Source: an uncultured Clostridia bacterium
GTDB taxonomy: Bacteria > Bacillota > Clostridia > Oscillospirales > Acutalibacteraceae
Assembly (NCBI GenBank): GCA_944380885.1
Contig: CALWIZ010000008.1
Coordinates: forward strand, 1 to 64,000
DNA: 64,000 bases
Direction of reading: 5' to 3'
In this document: piece by piece, positions 1-9,659 of the stretch
How the letters are laid out: every line of letters begins with the position of its first letter
How positions within the stretch are numbered: the first letter of the stretch is position 1
The notes under the pieces: model-generated
Told to the model about the DNA's origin: nothing
The model's database searches: none
Seen by the model: the letters and a program-made list of their open reading frames with translations, nothing else
Program-made: the position numbers and the translations under genes

Positions 1-174
1 TGTCGTTACTTTCATCTTAACACATTTGAGTTGTTTTTTCTGTTTTTAATGTTACCTATCTATTGTATCATAACAAACTGTTTTAAAAAATTTTTAATTT
101 TTAATTTTATTTTTTCGCATAAAATAAAACGCGCCGGATTCCGCGCGCCTATGTTAATTATACCCTTACGCAAG

Positions 175-198
175 ACAAAAGGGCGGCAACCGCCGCCC
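175..198 (-). terminator. Intrinsic terminator after the P-loop gene
   Basis: On the minus strand a 7-bp perfect GC stem (GGGCGGC/GCCGCCC, loop GGTT) is followed by TTTTG. It lies just past the stop at 218 and would end the leftward transcript. A second GC-rich imperfect hairpin (about 130-150) with a T-rich tail follows it. The rest of 1-130 is AT-rich and I see no gene there. Confidence 0.75.
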
Positions 199-217
199 CG
201 TTTTGTGCGAAAATATA

Positions 218-625
218 TCAGCAAACTTCAGCAATATCAAATATTTTCTGGGGAAGATCAGCTTCGTCAGCCGATATTGTGAATATAAACTCAACATCTG
301 TTATAGCGGATATTCTGTTGAGAAAATCAGCCAGCTTGTCAAAATCACGCTCACCTATTCTGAGAGTAGCATCACCGAAAATATGAGTTACATCGTGATT
401 GCCTGCCTTGATTCCGGCAACCATACCGTAATATTCTGCGTAACCGCTGATGCCGTAGCTTTCCGCGTCAATAAGACGCGCTTTATGTGTAACGGAATAA
501 GTCAGGGTGTCACCCTTCTCGATGCAGACTACATTGCCAAGACTGGTCTGCGCCGCGGCGTTTACCATGTCTACGAGCTTCTTTGTCTTGCCTGAACCTT
601 TTCTTCCGATTATGAGTTTAATCAT
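218..625 (-). CDS. Small P-loop ATP-binding protein, function unknown
   Basis: A 135-residue protein opening with a clear Walker A motif, GRKGSGKT, at residues 7-14, so it probably binds ATP or GTP. I do not recognise the family. The start is the ATG at 625, preceded by AAGGAGTTGGGACAA. A longer frame up to 742 would run into pgi, has no good ribosome binding site and puts the P-loop far from the N-terminus. The middle is rich in Gly, Tyr and Ile and the C-terminal half is acidic. It lies 50 bp downstream of pgi in the same direction, probably co-transcribed, and is closed by a terminator. Function cannot be inferred from its neighbours. Confidence 0.8.
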   Translation of the reverse strand: MIKLIIGRKGSGKTKKLVDMVNAAAQTSLGNVVCIEKGDTLTYSVTHKARLIDAESYGISGYAEYYGMVAGIKAGNHDVTHIFGDATLRIGERDFDKLADFLNRISAITDVEFIFTISADEADLPQKIFDIAEVC

Positions 626-677
626 TTGTCCCAACTCCTTTTTTATTTCACTGCAAAAGCAGTTTCTTCCGAATAGA

Positions 678-2015
678 TTATTTAAGGCGTGCTTCAAGCT
701 CCGCTTTCTGAGCTTCATATCCCGGCTTTCCGAGCAGGGCAAACATATTCTTCTTGTAGCTTTCTACGCCCGGCTGATCAAACGGATTCACTCCGAGAAG
801 ATAACCGGATACAGCGCAGGCTTTTTCAAAGAAATAAATAAGTCTGCCGAGATTTTCCTCGTCCGGCTTATCAACATTTATCACAAGGTTAGGCACTCCG
901 CCGTCGGTATGGGCGAGCACCGTGCCCTCAAACGCTTTTGAATTAACATAGGACATTGTCTTTCCGGCAAGGAAATTGAGACCGTCACCGTCGTCCGACT
1001 CGGACTCTATAATTATATCCTTATCGCTCTCGCTGAAGGTAACTACCGTTTCAAACATTACTCGGCTTCCGTCCTGAATGAACTGACCCATTGAGTGAAG
1101 GTCGGTAGAGAATGTGACTGACGCCGGGAACAGACCCTTGTTGTCCTTGCCCTCGCTCTCACCGTAAAGCTGTTTGAACCATTCCGCCATCATTGTAAAG
1201 CGGGGTTCATAGCTTACAAGCAGCTCAACTGATTTGCCCTTGCGATAAAACGCGTTTCTTAGAGCGGCATAGGTATAGCAATCATTCTTGTACATATCAG
1301 GCTCGCTGTATTCCTTCATAGCGGCGGCGGCGCCTTCCATCAGCTTATCTATATCCGCTCCCGCTGCGGCAATCGGGAGAAGTCCCACAGCGGTAAGAAC
1401 AGAATATCTTCCGCCCACATCGTCCGGAACTACAAAGCACTCATAACCCTTTTCGTCAGCCAGTTTTTTGAGCGTTCCCCTCGCTTTGTCGGTGGTGCAG
1501 TAAATACGCTCGGCGGCTTCCTTTTCACCGTACTGCTCTTCAAGATACCTGCGAAGCACTCTGAAAGCTACTGCCGGCTCGGTAGTGGTGCCTGATTTTG
1601 AGATAATATTTACCGAAACACGCTTTCCTTTGCAAAGCTCCATAATATCGGAAAGATACGCGCCGCTTATGCTGTTGCCGGCAAAATAAATCTCCGGTGC
1701 GCCGTTTCTGATGCTGTTGTAATACGGTCCCTTCAAAAATTCGATAGCGGCGCGTGCGCCGAGATAGGAGCCGCCTATTCCTATAACTATAAGAATGTCG
1801 GTATCCTGTCTGATCTTAGCCGCAGCAGCCTTTATGCGGGCAAATTCCTCCTTATCGTAATCGACAGGAAGCTTTACCCAGCCTAAAAAGTCGTTTCCGA
1901 GACCCGAACGGTCTTCAATTGTTTTATGGGCAGCGGCAACCTGAGCCTCGATGCCCTTTAAATCATTTTCTCTTAAAAAATCCTTTGCGTAGGACGAATT
2001 AAATTTTATTGACAT
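678..2015 (-). CDS. pgi: Glucose-6-phosphate isomerase
   Basis: Cytosolic enzyme interconverting glucose 6-phosphate and fructose 6-phosphate. At 445 residues it matches the shorter Bacillus/Clostridium form. The first sugar-isomerase (SIS) domain carries GIGGSYLGA near residue 80 and the phosphate-binding [10 protein letters not shown] near residue 140. The active-site segment [11 protein letters not shown] lies near residue 200, and a His/Gln pair lies in the [12 protein letters not shown] stretch. The start at 2015 follows AAGGGGTTAAAT. It sits with pfkA and a ROK glucokinase in the same leftward block, so three upper-glycolysis steps are encoded within 13 kb. Confidence 0.97.
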   Translation of the reverse strand: MSIKFNSSYAKDFLRENDLKGIEAQVAAAHKTIEDRSGLGNDFLGWVKLPVDYDKEEFARIKAAAAKIRQDTDILIVIGIGGSYLGARAAIEFLKGPYYNSIRNGAPEIYFAGNSISGAYLSDIMELCKGKRVSVNIISKSGTTTEPAVAFRVLRRYLEEQYGEKEAAERIYCTTDKARGTLKKLADEKGYECFVVPDDVGGRYSVLTAVGLLPIAAAGADIDKLMEGAAAAMKEYSEPDMYKNDCYTYAALRNAFYRKGKSVELLVSYEPRFTMMAEWFKQLYGESEGKDNKGLFPASVTFSTDLHSMGQFIQDGSRVMFETVVTFSESDKDIIIESESDDGDGLNFLAGKTMSYVNSKAFEGTVLAHTDGGVPNLVINVDKPDEENLGRLIYFFEKACAVSGYLLGVNPFDQPGVESYKKNMFALLGKPGYEAQKAELEARLK

Positions 2016-2108
2016 ATTTAACCCCTTGCCTGTTCTTAATCTTTAAATTCATTTTACAATATTTTTCCGCCTTTTTCAAGACAAATTACACTTATTCATT
2101 AAAAGTTT

Positions 2109-3323
2109 TCATAATTGAAATAATCCTTTTAAAATCCAGCCAAGCGCCACCCCGAAAGTAAGTTTTCCGACATCTTCCGACGCAACAACCGGTATTTCGC
2201 CGAGCTGCTCATCACCGAGCTTTACGGTCACTGTTCCTAAAAGGTCGCCTTTTTTGACCGGTGCCTTAATATCCTTTTTAAATACGGTTTCCCTTACTAT
2301 ATCGCCGGATACCGTTTTAGGCAAAAGCACGTTAAGATTGCCGTCAGGCTTTACGGCAACGGTCTTCTGTGTGCCGCCGTCCACCTGCAGGGTAAAATCA
2401 TCGGCTATTTCGGCGTCTATGCTTGAGAAATTGTAATTCGCGAATCCGTAGTCAAGCAGCTTTTTAGCCCCGTTGAATCTCGCGTCGCTGCTCTCCCCCG
2501 CCATCACCACCGCGACAAGCTCAAGACCGTTGCGCTCCGCAGTAGCCGAAAGGCAGTATTTGGCGGTAGATGTAGTGCCGGTTTTAAGCCCGGTTGTTCC
2601 CTCATAAAACCTGACCAGCTTATTTGTATTGACAAGCTCGCTCTTACCGTCACGCAGTGAGTCCATCCAAACGGTGGAATAATCCTTAATAAGGTCATGC
2701 TTTATAAGCTCGCTCGACATTATAGCCACATCATAAGCCGAAGTAATATGTCCCTCGGCGTCAAGTCCGGTGCAGTTTACAAAATGGGTATTGTTCATTC
2801 CGAGTTCTTTGGCGCGCTCGTTCATCATCGCCACAAAGCCCTCTTCACTGCCTGCAACAGTTTCCCCAAGCGCGACGCAGGCGTCGTTCGCCGAGGCTAT
2901 GACTGCCGCCTTTAAAAGGTCGTTTACAGTCATCGTTTCCCCGGGCTCCAGCCATATCTGCGAGCCTCCCATACTGCAGGCGTGCTCACTCGCGGTAACT
3001 ACTGTCTCGGTTGTGATGTCTCCCCTGTCAATAGCCTCCATAACAAGCAGCAGCGACATTATTTTTGTTATCGACGCCGGCGGCAGCTTTTCGTCGGGAT
3101 TAAGCTCATAAAGCACCTTTCCGGTATTCGGTTCCATAAGAACAGCCGATTTCGCCTTAATATCAAGCGTTTGACCTATCGCGGCATTTGTAACCGTACT
3201 GTCAAGCGGAACGTCTATATCCGAAATATCGCATTCACTCGAAACGGTAACTTCTCCGTCAGCAAGGGCGGGAAGCGGTAAAATCATACACAGCGCAAGT
3301 ACGAAAGCAATTATTTTTTTCAA
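2109..3323 (-). CDS. D-alanyl-D-alanine carboxypeptidase (PBP5/DacF family)
   Basis: Low-molecular-weight penicillin-binding protein that trims the terminal D-Ala from peptidoglycan stem peptides outside the cell. The N-terminal 21 residues are a signal peptide. The catalytic motifs are in order: SITK (84-87), SAN (144-146) and KTG (247-249). A PBP5 C-terminal beta domain follows, and the last 15 residues (GWILKGLFQL end) look like the usual amphipathic membrane anchor. The start is TTG at 3323, with GGGAG nine bases upstream. A palindromic AT-rich stretch (TTTATATATAAAG) lies between it and the LUD gene and may hold its promoter. It fits with murB, alr, ddl and the MurF-like gene in this window. 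Confidence 0.95.
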   Translation of the reverse strand: MKKIIAFVLALCMILPLPALADGEVTVSSECDISDIDVPLDSTVTNAAIGQTLDIKAKSAVLMEPNTGKVLYELNPDEKLPPASITKIMSLLLVMEAIDRGDITTETVVTASEHACSMGGSQIWLEPGETMTVNDLLKAAVIASANDACVALGETVAGSEEGFVAMMNERAKELGMNNTHFVNCTGLDAEGHITSAYDVAIMSSELIKHDLIKDYSTVWMDSLRDGKSELVNTNKLVRFYEGTTGLKTGTTSTAKYCLSATAERNGLELVAVVMAGESSDARFNGAKKLLDYGFANYNFSSIDAEIADDFTLQVDGGTQKTVAVKPDGNLNVLLPKTVSGDIVRETVFKKDIKAPVKKGDLLGTVTVKLGDEQLGEIPVVASEDVGKLTFGVALGWILKGLFQL

Positions 3324-3380
3324 AACGGCACACTCCCTTAATATATACTTTATATATAAAGATATGCCGTTTTTTTAAAT

Positions 3381-4034
3381 TTAATAACCCAGCTCTTCGC
3401 CGCAGATTATTACATTTATGCGGTCTTTTTCCCTCTGTCTTGCGGATATGAGGTAATCGGCGCAGATTCTCCGCTCATTGCGGCATCCGTCGGTCATATC
3501 GGGACAGCCGCCCTTTTCAAGGGAAACGCAGTGTCCTAAAGTCTGACAGGGCGTGCCGGTGTTAAGGCGGACGCTGTTTTTCGGAGCGGCGATTTTCTTG
3601 ACACGCAGAAGTCCCTCATCGACATCTTTTACTATTTTATTTGTTCCGACTATCATTACAACCTTTTTAGGACCGAAGGCTATTGAGGAAATACGGTTAG
3701 CCATACCGTCCACGTTGACAAGTTCGCCGTTTTCGGTGACAGCGTTAGACGAGCAGAAGAAGAAGTCGCAGCCTATTGCCATACGGAACGCCTCAAGCCT
3801 TTCTTCCTCTGTCATTCCCGGCTTCATTCGGTTATAAAATTTGTATTCGGGGCGGTTGATTATATCCCACACACCGCTTTCGGCAAGCGAAACCGAGCCT
3901 CCGGCGGTTATTACCGCGCCGTCAAAAAGCAAATCTTCAACAATTTTGCAGACTTCCGCCTTGTTTTCGGCGTAATACGCTTTCATATTGTTAAGTTCAA
4001 GATTTTTCATTGTTTTCTCTGTTCTCGCGTCCAT
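3381..4034 (-). CDS. LUD-domain protein (LutC/YkgG-like)
   Basis: 217 residues of the LUD family, named for lactate-utilization proteins. Family hallmarks visible are GGSVSLAESG near residue 45, CSSNAVTENGELVNVDG near residue 95, and the IVGTNKIVKD segment followed by a Cys-rich C-terminus with at least five cysteines (TPCQTLGHC, GGCPD, DGCRNERRIC). The cysteines suggest metal binding. No LutA or LutB gene is adjacent, so a role in lactate oxidation cannot be assumed. The start codon lies 4 bp after the mnmA stop, and its ribosome binding site AAAGGA lies inside the end of mnmA, so the two are probably translationally coupled. Confidence 0.85.
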   Translation of the reverse strand: MDARTEKTMKNLELNNMKAYYAENKAEVCKIVEDLLFDGAVITAGGSVSLAESGVWDIINRPEYKFYNRMKPGMTEEERLEAFRMAIGCDFFFCSSNAVTENGELVNVDGMANRISSIAFGPKKVVMIVGTNKIVKDVDEGLLRVKKIAAPKNSVRLNTGTPCQTLGHCVSLEKGGCPDMTDGCRNERRICADYLISARQREKDRINVIICGEELGY

Positions 4035-4038
4035 TTTA

Positions 4039-5091
4039 TCAGGTTCCTTTCACAATTATTCCGCCGCCTATAACCGTGTCCCCGTCATAAAACACAGCCG
4101 ACTGACCGGGACTCGGCGCGCGCTGCGGTTCATCAAATTCCACAATAACACCGTTTTCATCGGGAAAAATGCGTGCCGGCTGCTCAGTATGTCGGTATCT
4201 CAGCTTTGCCGTAACCCGCATATCGCTTTCAAGTCTGTCAAACGGTATGAAATTAACATCTTTCACAAGCACCCGCCTGTAAAAAAGCAGATTCTCATCT
4301 CCCAGCACAACCCGGTTTGAGTCAGTATCCTTTGTCACCACATAAGCCGGTTTTCCGAGTGATATACCGAGTCCTTTCCGCTGACCGACTGTGTATCTTA
4401 TAAGTCCGTTATGCTTTCCTATCAGGCAGCCGTTTATATCGGTGAACTCTCCGGGAGCGGAAATTTTACCGGTGTATTTTTCTATAAAAGCGGCGTAATC
4501 CCCGTCCGGCACAAAGCATATGTCCTGGCTGTCCGGCTTATGAGCGTTTGAAAAGCCTTTGCTCTCCGCGATTTCCCTTACCTGCGCTTTCGCAAGACCT
4601 CCGAGAGGAAAAATTACCGATGACAGCTGTTCCTGCGTAAGCGAATAAAGCACATATGTCTGGTCCTTTGACCTGTCCGCCGCCTTTGAAAGCAGGTACC
4701 TGCCGCTTGCGGATTTCTTTATGACCGCGTAATGCCCCGTCGCGATTTTGGAATATCCTGTATTTTTCGCCTGATCAAGCATTTTCCCGAATTTTATTTT
4801 CCGGTTACAGATTATGCAGGGGTTGGGAGTCGCGCCGTTTATATATTCATTTATAAAGTTGTCTATAACGGTTCCGGCAAATTCCTCCCGCATTTCAAAC
4901 ACATAATGCGGTATTCCGAGCTTCTCACAGACCTTTGCCGCCTCTGCCGCTTCGGTAGAAATACCGTCGCTTTCGCCGTAAAGATCAAGCGTCGCCCCCG
5001 CGACACTGTATCCGCCGTCAATCAGCAGCGCTGCACATACCGAGGAATCTACTCCTCCGCTCATTCCTGCCATTACCTTTTCAGAGCGCAA
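4039..5091 (-). CDS. mnmA: tRNA-specific 2-thiouridylase MnmA
   Basis: Installs the 2-thio group on U34 of tRNAs for Lys, Glu and Gln, using ATP and a sulfur relay. The PP-loop GMSGGVDSS is at residues 9-17. The two catalytic cysteines are seen as Cys92 in TPNPCIICN and Cys192 in DSQDICFV. At 350 residues it is full length. The start is TTG at 5091, preceded by AGGAGGTAGTATA; the first ATG inside the frame has no comparable site. It is followed with 4 bp spacing by the LUD gene. Confidence 0.97.
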   Translation of the reverse strand: MRSEKVMAGMSGGVDSSVCAALLIDGGYSVAGATLDLYGESDGISTEAAEAAKVCEKLGIPHYVFEMREEFAGTVIDNFINEYINGATPNPCIICNRKIKFGKMLDQAKNTGYSKIATGHYAVIKKSASGRYLLSKAADRSKDQTYVLYSLTQEQLSSVIFPLGGLAKAQVREIAESKGFSNAHKPDSQDICFVPDGDYAAFIEKYTGKISAPGEFTDINGCLIGKHNGLIRYTVGQRKGLGISLGKPAYVVTKDTDSNRVVLGDENLLFYRRVLVKDVNFIPFDRLESDMRVTAKLRYRHTEQPARIFPDENGVIVEFDEPQRAPSPGQSAVFYDGDTVIGGGIIVKGT

Positions 5092-5151
5092 TATACTACC
5101 TCCTAAAATTTTACCCGAAGAACAATCCTGCTCCCCGGGTTTGAATATATT

Positions 5152-6111
5152 TTAAATTGAAGTAATGTGAGCGATTTCGTACATTTCGTCATCAAAAGGC
5201 TTTGTCATATTGAGCGCCTCATAAATATCGTAATTTACTATCTCGCCCTTTTTAAGCCCGATAACACGGTTTCCGATACCGTCCTTTAACAGCTTTACAG
5301 CAGCATAGCCCATCTGTGTGGCAACGACACGGTCGCGTACAGTCGGATTGCCGCCGCGCTGAACATGACCGAGAACTGTCGCGCGTGACTCAATGCCTGT
5401 GGTCTTCTCTATTTCCTCGGCTATTTTATCAACGCCGCCTACACCTTCAGCGACAACAATTATAAAGTGCTTTTTACCGGTTTTCTGGGTTTCGCGTATT
5501 TTTTTGATAACATCTTCCACTGTATGCTCAACTTCCGGAACAAGTATCGCGGTAGCGCCTACGGCAATACCTGTTTGAAGCGCAAGGTATCCGGCGCGTC
5601 TTCCCATTACCTCAACCACAGAGCAGCGGTCGTGCGACTGAGCCGTATCCCTTATTTTGTCCACCATTTCCATCGCGGTGTTCATCGCGGTGTCAAAGCC
5701 TATTGTGTATTCGGTGGAAGAAATGTCATTATCTATCGTTCCGGGTACGCCGACACAGGGTATTCCGCGCATTGAAAGGTCACGCGCGCCCCTGTAAGAG
5801 CCGTCGCCTCCGATAACCACAATACCCTCTATTCCGAACTTTTTGCAGTTGCCGATAGCTTCCTGCATTCCCTCTTCGGTTTTGAAACGAGGACTTCTCG
5901 CAGTATAAAGCACGGTACCTCCTCTGTGAATTATATCGGACACCGAACGGACGTCAAGATCAATTATATCGCCTTCTATAAGACCGTTGTAGCCGCGGCG
6001 TACGCCCTTCACGTTCATTCCCATAGCTATCGCGGTTCTTACCACCGCGCGTACCGCAGCGTTCATGCCCGGAGCGTCTCCTCCGCTTGTAAGCACACCT
6101 ATTGTATTCAT
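5152..6111 (-). CDS. pfkA: ATP-dependent 6-phosphofructokinase
   Basis: Phosphorylates fructose 6-phosphate to fructose 1,6-bisphosphate. At 319 residues it matches the bacterial tetrameric allosteric enzyme. Motifs: GGDAPGMNAA at residues 11-20 (ATP site), GGDGSYRGA near 100, PGTIDNDI near 122 with the catalytic Asp, and MGRRAGY near 165. I chose the ATG at 6111 because CGGAG lies nine bases upstream; the ATG three codons earlier directly abuts that site. The gene lies downstream of dnaE with an 80-bp AT-rich gap that may hold a promoter. Confidence 0.97.
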   Translation of the reverse strand: MNTIGVLTSGGDAPGMNAAVRAVVRTAIAMGMNVKGVRRGYNGLIEGDIIDLDVRSVSDIIHRGGTVLYTARSPRFKTEEGMQEAIGNCKKFGIEGIVVIGGDGSYRGARDLSMRGIPCVGVPGTIDNDISSTEYTIGFDTAMNTAMEMVDKIRDTAQSHDRCSVVEVMGRRAGYLALQTGIAVGATAILVPEVEHTVEDVIKKIRETQKTGKKHFIIVVAEGVGGVDKIAEEIEKTTGIESRATVLGHVQRGGNPTVRDRVVATQMGYAAVKLLKDGIGNRVIGLKKGEIVNYDIYEALNMTKPFDDEMYEIAHITSI

Positions 6112-6196
6112 AAAAATCATCTCCGTAATCTGGATATACTTTTTCTTTTAACTAAAGTATAAACCATACCTGTTAATTTTTCAACAATTATTTAGT

Positions 6197-9100
6197 TTAT
6201 TTTATAAATTTCACGTTCGCTTCTCCCAACAGTGCCTTTAGCTTATTAAAAAGGCCCGATGACGGTGCTATTTTCAGCGTATCAGGCGCCTTTAGCTTTT
6301 TACCCGTCGATGTACAGTATATTATAACCGTATAATCACCGCCGTTTTCCGATAATATTTGTCTTACTTTATTAAACAACTCACCGTTTGTATCCGGCAC
6401 TTTGAGATAAAGACCTTTCCTGTATTTAGGTGCTGCGGTATTTTGCGCGTTTTCGGGAATTTTTTCCGCTTTTTCTATTATGACTTCGGTGTCGCGGTCC
6501 TCACGTTCCGAAATTCTGCCGTTTACTATAAGCGGCTCACCGGAAACAAGCAGCTGTTTAAACTGTTCGAGTGCCGCGGCAAAAACCGTTACGGGAACAG
6601 CGCCGTCCATATCCTCAATCATTCCGGTTCCGAGCAGGTTATTGTTTTTAAGCTGACGGATTTTAAGTCCCGACACAATTCCCGCAAGCGTGACCCGCCT
6701 GCCATCCTTATATTTTCCGGAAATTATATCCGCCGTACTATCCACTCCGGAGGCGGCGGCAAATCCGGCAAAGCGCTCCATCGGGTGACCGGACAGGTAA
6801 AGTCCCGTAGCCTCTTTTTCAAGGCTTAAAAGCATTTCCTCCGGCATTTCGGGAACCGGCTGCTGGCGGTACTCCGGTTTTTCGCCCATCTCGTCAAACA
6901 GGTTCATCTGTCCCTCGGCAGAAAACCTGCGTTCGTTTTCCACCGCCTCGATAACTCCGTCGGTATTGTAAAGCATCTGCCGCCGGTTTGCCTCAAGACC
7001 GTCCATCGCTCCGCTCTTGATAAGACCCTCAAGCGCTTTTCGGTTAAATTCTCTTGAGTAGTTGCGGTAACAGAAGTCATACATCGATGTGTATTCTCCG
7101 TTTTGCTTTCTCTCGTTTACCAGTTTTTCTATTATACCGACTCCGAGATTTTTTACAGCCATAAGTCCGAAACGTATATTCCCGTTTTCAGGAATAAATC
7201 CCGCCTCACTGCGGTTTACCGAGGGCGGCAGAATTTTTATTCCGTTTTTCTTACACTCCGAGGTATAAAGCGAGATTTTTGAAACGCTGTCTATCATTCC
7301 GGTCATAAGCGACGCAAAATATTCGGCTGTGTAATGACATTTAAGATATGCCGTTCTGTACGCTACAAAGGAATACGCCGCGGCATGCGCCTTATTAAAG
7401 GCGTATGAGCTGAAGCCCGACATATCGTTGAATATTTTTTCCGCTGCTTCCTCACTCACTCCGGCGGCAAGAGCGCCGGTACATAAAACATTGCCTTCAG
7501 CGTCTTTTTCTCCGTAAATAAAGGACTTCCTCTCACGCTCCATAACATCATGCTTTTTCTTTGCCATAGCGCGCCTTACTATATCCGCCCTGCCGAGCGA
7601 ATATCCGGCAAGGGTACGGAATATCTGCATTACCTGCTCCTGATATACTATACAGCCGTAGGTAACATCAAGTATAGGCTTTAAAAGCGGAGTGTCATAG
7701 GTGATATCCTCCGGGTGGTGGCGGTTATGGATATATTTGGGTATTGAATCCATAGGTCCCGGACGGTACAGCGACAGAATAGCGGTCAAATCCTCTATGC
7801 TTTCGGGGCCAAACTGCCTTAACACGTTTTTCATACCGTCCGACTCAAACTGAAAAACGCCGTCGGTAAGCCCCTTCCCCATCATGCGGTAGGTTTCAGG
7901 GTCGTCAAGCGGTATTTTTTCTATATCAAAATCCGGATTTTTCCGTCTTATATATTTTTCGGTATCGGCAATCACTGTAAGGTTTCTAAGCCCCAGAAAA
8001 TCCATTTTCAGAAGCCCCAGTTCCTCAAGCGCGGTCATTGTATACTGAGTAACGGTGGCGTCGTCGTTTACGGCAAGCGGAACATACTCGGCTATCGGCT
8101 TGTCCGAAATAACAACTCCCGCCGCGTGGGTAGAGGCGTGACGCGGCATACCCTCGAGATTTACCGCCATATCTATAAGCTCTTTTATCTGAGGGTCGTT
8201 TTCATAAAGTCCTCGAAGCTCTGAAGAGCCCTCCATTGCCTTTTCTATTGTCATATTAAGCGAATGCGGTATCAGCTTCGCAACCCTGTCGCACACGGCA
8301 TAGGGTATATCAAGCGCCCTGCCCACGTCCCTGACGGCACCCCGCGCCGCCATTGTGCCGAAGGTCACTATCTGGGAAACCCTGTCCCTGCCGTATTTTT
8401 GCACAACATAGTCTATAACCTTTTCTCGGTTCACATAGCAGAAATCTATATCAAAATCGGGCATGGAAACACGCTCCGGGTTAAGAAAACGCTCAAAATA
8501 CAAATCGTATTTCAGCGGGTCAATTCCGGTAATTCCTATACAGTAAGCCGCGAGGCTCGCCGCTCCCGACCCTCTTCCCGGTCCTACCGGTATACCATGG
8601 CTTTTGGCGTAGCCTACAAAATCGGCAACTATGAGATAGTAATCCACATAGCCCATACGGTTTATGACATCAAGCTCATATGAAAGCCGGTCAGTGACCG
8701 TCTTTTCGGGAGACCCGCCGTATATCCTGTGAAGTCCCTCATAGCATTTTTCCTTAAAATACTCAAAATGATCACGGTCTCCTATATCGAACCTCGGCAG
8801 CTTGATTTTTCCGAATTCAAAGGAAACATTGCATCGCTCCGCTATAAGCGCCGTATTTCTGAGCGCCTGAGGTACGTCGCTGAAAACAGAATACATCTCG
8901 TCGGCGGATTTAAGGTAAAATTCGTTTGTCTTAAACTCAATGGGGTTTTCCTCGTTTATCTTCGTGCCGGTCTGTATGCAGAGAAGCACCTTATGCGTCC
9001 TGTAATCGTCGTGTGTTATATAATGCACGTCATTTGTCGCGGCAAGGGGTATTCCGGTTTCGGCGGATATGCGTATTATCTGCTGGTTTACTCTTTTCTG

Positions 9101-9643
9101 CTCGGGTATTCCGTGGTCCTGAAGCTCTAAATAATAATTTCCGTCCCCAAATGTTTTCCTGTACCAGAGCGCCGTTTCTTTAGCTCCGGCATAATCTCCG
9201 TCCAGCAGCTTCTGCGGTATCTCGCCCGCAAGGCAGGCGGAAAGCGCGATTATTCCCCTGCTGTGCTTTTCAAGCAGTTCCTTATCGATTCTCGGCTTTG
9301 AGTAAAATCCCTCGGTAAAGCCGGCGGAAACGAGCTTTATGAGATTCTGGTACCCTTCATTGTTCTCGCACAGCAGCACAAGATGGCTGTAACGGCTGTC
9401 TATTCCCTTCTGCTTATCGAAGCGGCTTCGGGGAGCTACGTAAACCTCGCAGCCGATAATAGGTTTTACGCCCTTTGAAAGAGCGTATTTGTAAAATGTC
9501 ACCGCGCCGTACATAACGCCGTGATCGGTTATAGCAAGACTTTTCTGACCAAGCTCAGCAGCGCGGTCAATCAGCTGCTCTATACGGCAGCAGCCGTCAA
9601 GCAGGCTGTACTCGGTATGCACGTGAAGATGTACGAAATCCAT
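6197..9643 (-). CDS. dnaE: DNA polymerase III alpha subunit
   Basis: Replicative polymerase of the C family, 1148 residues. The N-terminal PHP domain begins HVHTEYSLLDG (residues 6-16). The palm motif GPGRGSGAAS and the catalytic aspartates in PDFDIDF lie near residues 355-400. A tandem helix-hairpin-helix region and a C-terminal OB-fold (from about 985) follow. No DEDD proofreading exonuclease is embedded, as expected for DnaE rather than PolC. The start at 9643 follows GGAGGGAGAGCGT. It is 17 bp from whiA, a conserved linkage in Clostridia. Confidence 0.97.
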   Translation of the reverse strand: MDFVHLHVHTEYSLLDGCCRIEQLIDRAAELGQKSLAITDHGVMYGAVTFYKYALSKGVKPIIGCEVYVAPRSRFDKQKGIDSRYSHLVLLCENNEGYQNLIKLVSAGFTEGFYSKPRIDKELLEKHSRGIIALSACLAGEIPQKLLDGDYAGAKETALWYRKTFGDGNYYLELQDHGIPEQKRVNQQIIRISAETGIPLAATNDVHYITHDDYRTHKVLLCIQTGTKINEENPIEFKTNEFYLKSADEMYSVFSDVPQALRNTALIAERCNVSFEFGKIKLPRFDIGDRDHFEYFKEKCYEGLHRIYGGSPEKTVTDRLSYELDVINRMGYVDYYLIVADFVGYAKSHGIPVGPGRGSGAASLAAYCIGITGIDPLKYDLYFERFLNPERVSMPDFDIDFCYVNREKVIDYVVQKYGRDRVSQIVTFGTMAARGAVRDVGRALDIPYAVCDRVAKLIPHSLNMTIEKAMEGSSELRGLYENDPQIKELIDMAVNLEGMPRHASTHAAGVVISDKPIAEYVPLAVNDDATVTQYTMTALEELGLLKMDFLGLRNLTVIADTEKYIRRKNPDFDIEKIPLDDPETYRMMGKGLTDGVFQFESDGMKNVLRQFGPESIEDLTAILSLYRPGPMDSIPKYIHNRHHPEDITYDTPLLKPILDVTYGCIVYQEQVMQIFRTLAGYSLGRADIVRRAMAKKKHDVMERERKSFIYGEKDAEGNVLCTGALAAGVSEEAAEKIFNDMSGFSSYAFNKAHAAAYSFVAYRTAYLKCHYTAEYFASLMTGMIDSVSKISLYTSECKKNGIKILPPSVNRSEAGFIPENGNIRFGLMAVKNLGVGIIEKLVNERKQNGEYTSMYDFCYRNYSREFNRKALEGLIKSGAMDGLEANRRQMLYNTDGVIEAVENERRFSAEGQMNLFDEMGEKPEYRQQPVPEMPEEMLLSLEKEATGLYLSGHPMERFAGFAAASGVDSTADIISGKYKDGRRVTLAGIVSGLKIRQLKNNNLLGTGMIEDMDGAVPVTVFAAALEQFKQLLVSGEPLIVNGRISEREDRDTEVIIEKAEKIPENAQNTAAPKYRKGLYLKVPDTNGELFNKVRQILSENGGDYTVIIYCTSTGKKLKAPDTLKIAPSSGLFNKLKALLGEANVKFIK

Positions 9644-9659
9644 ACGCTCTCCCTCCTTT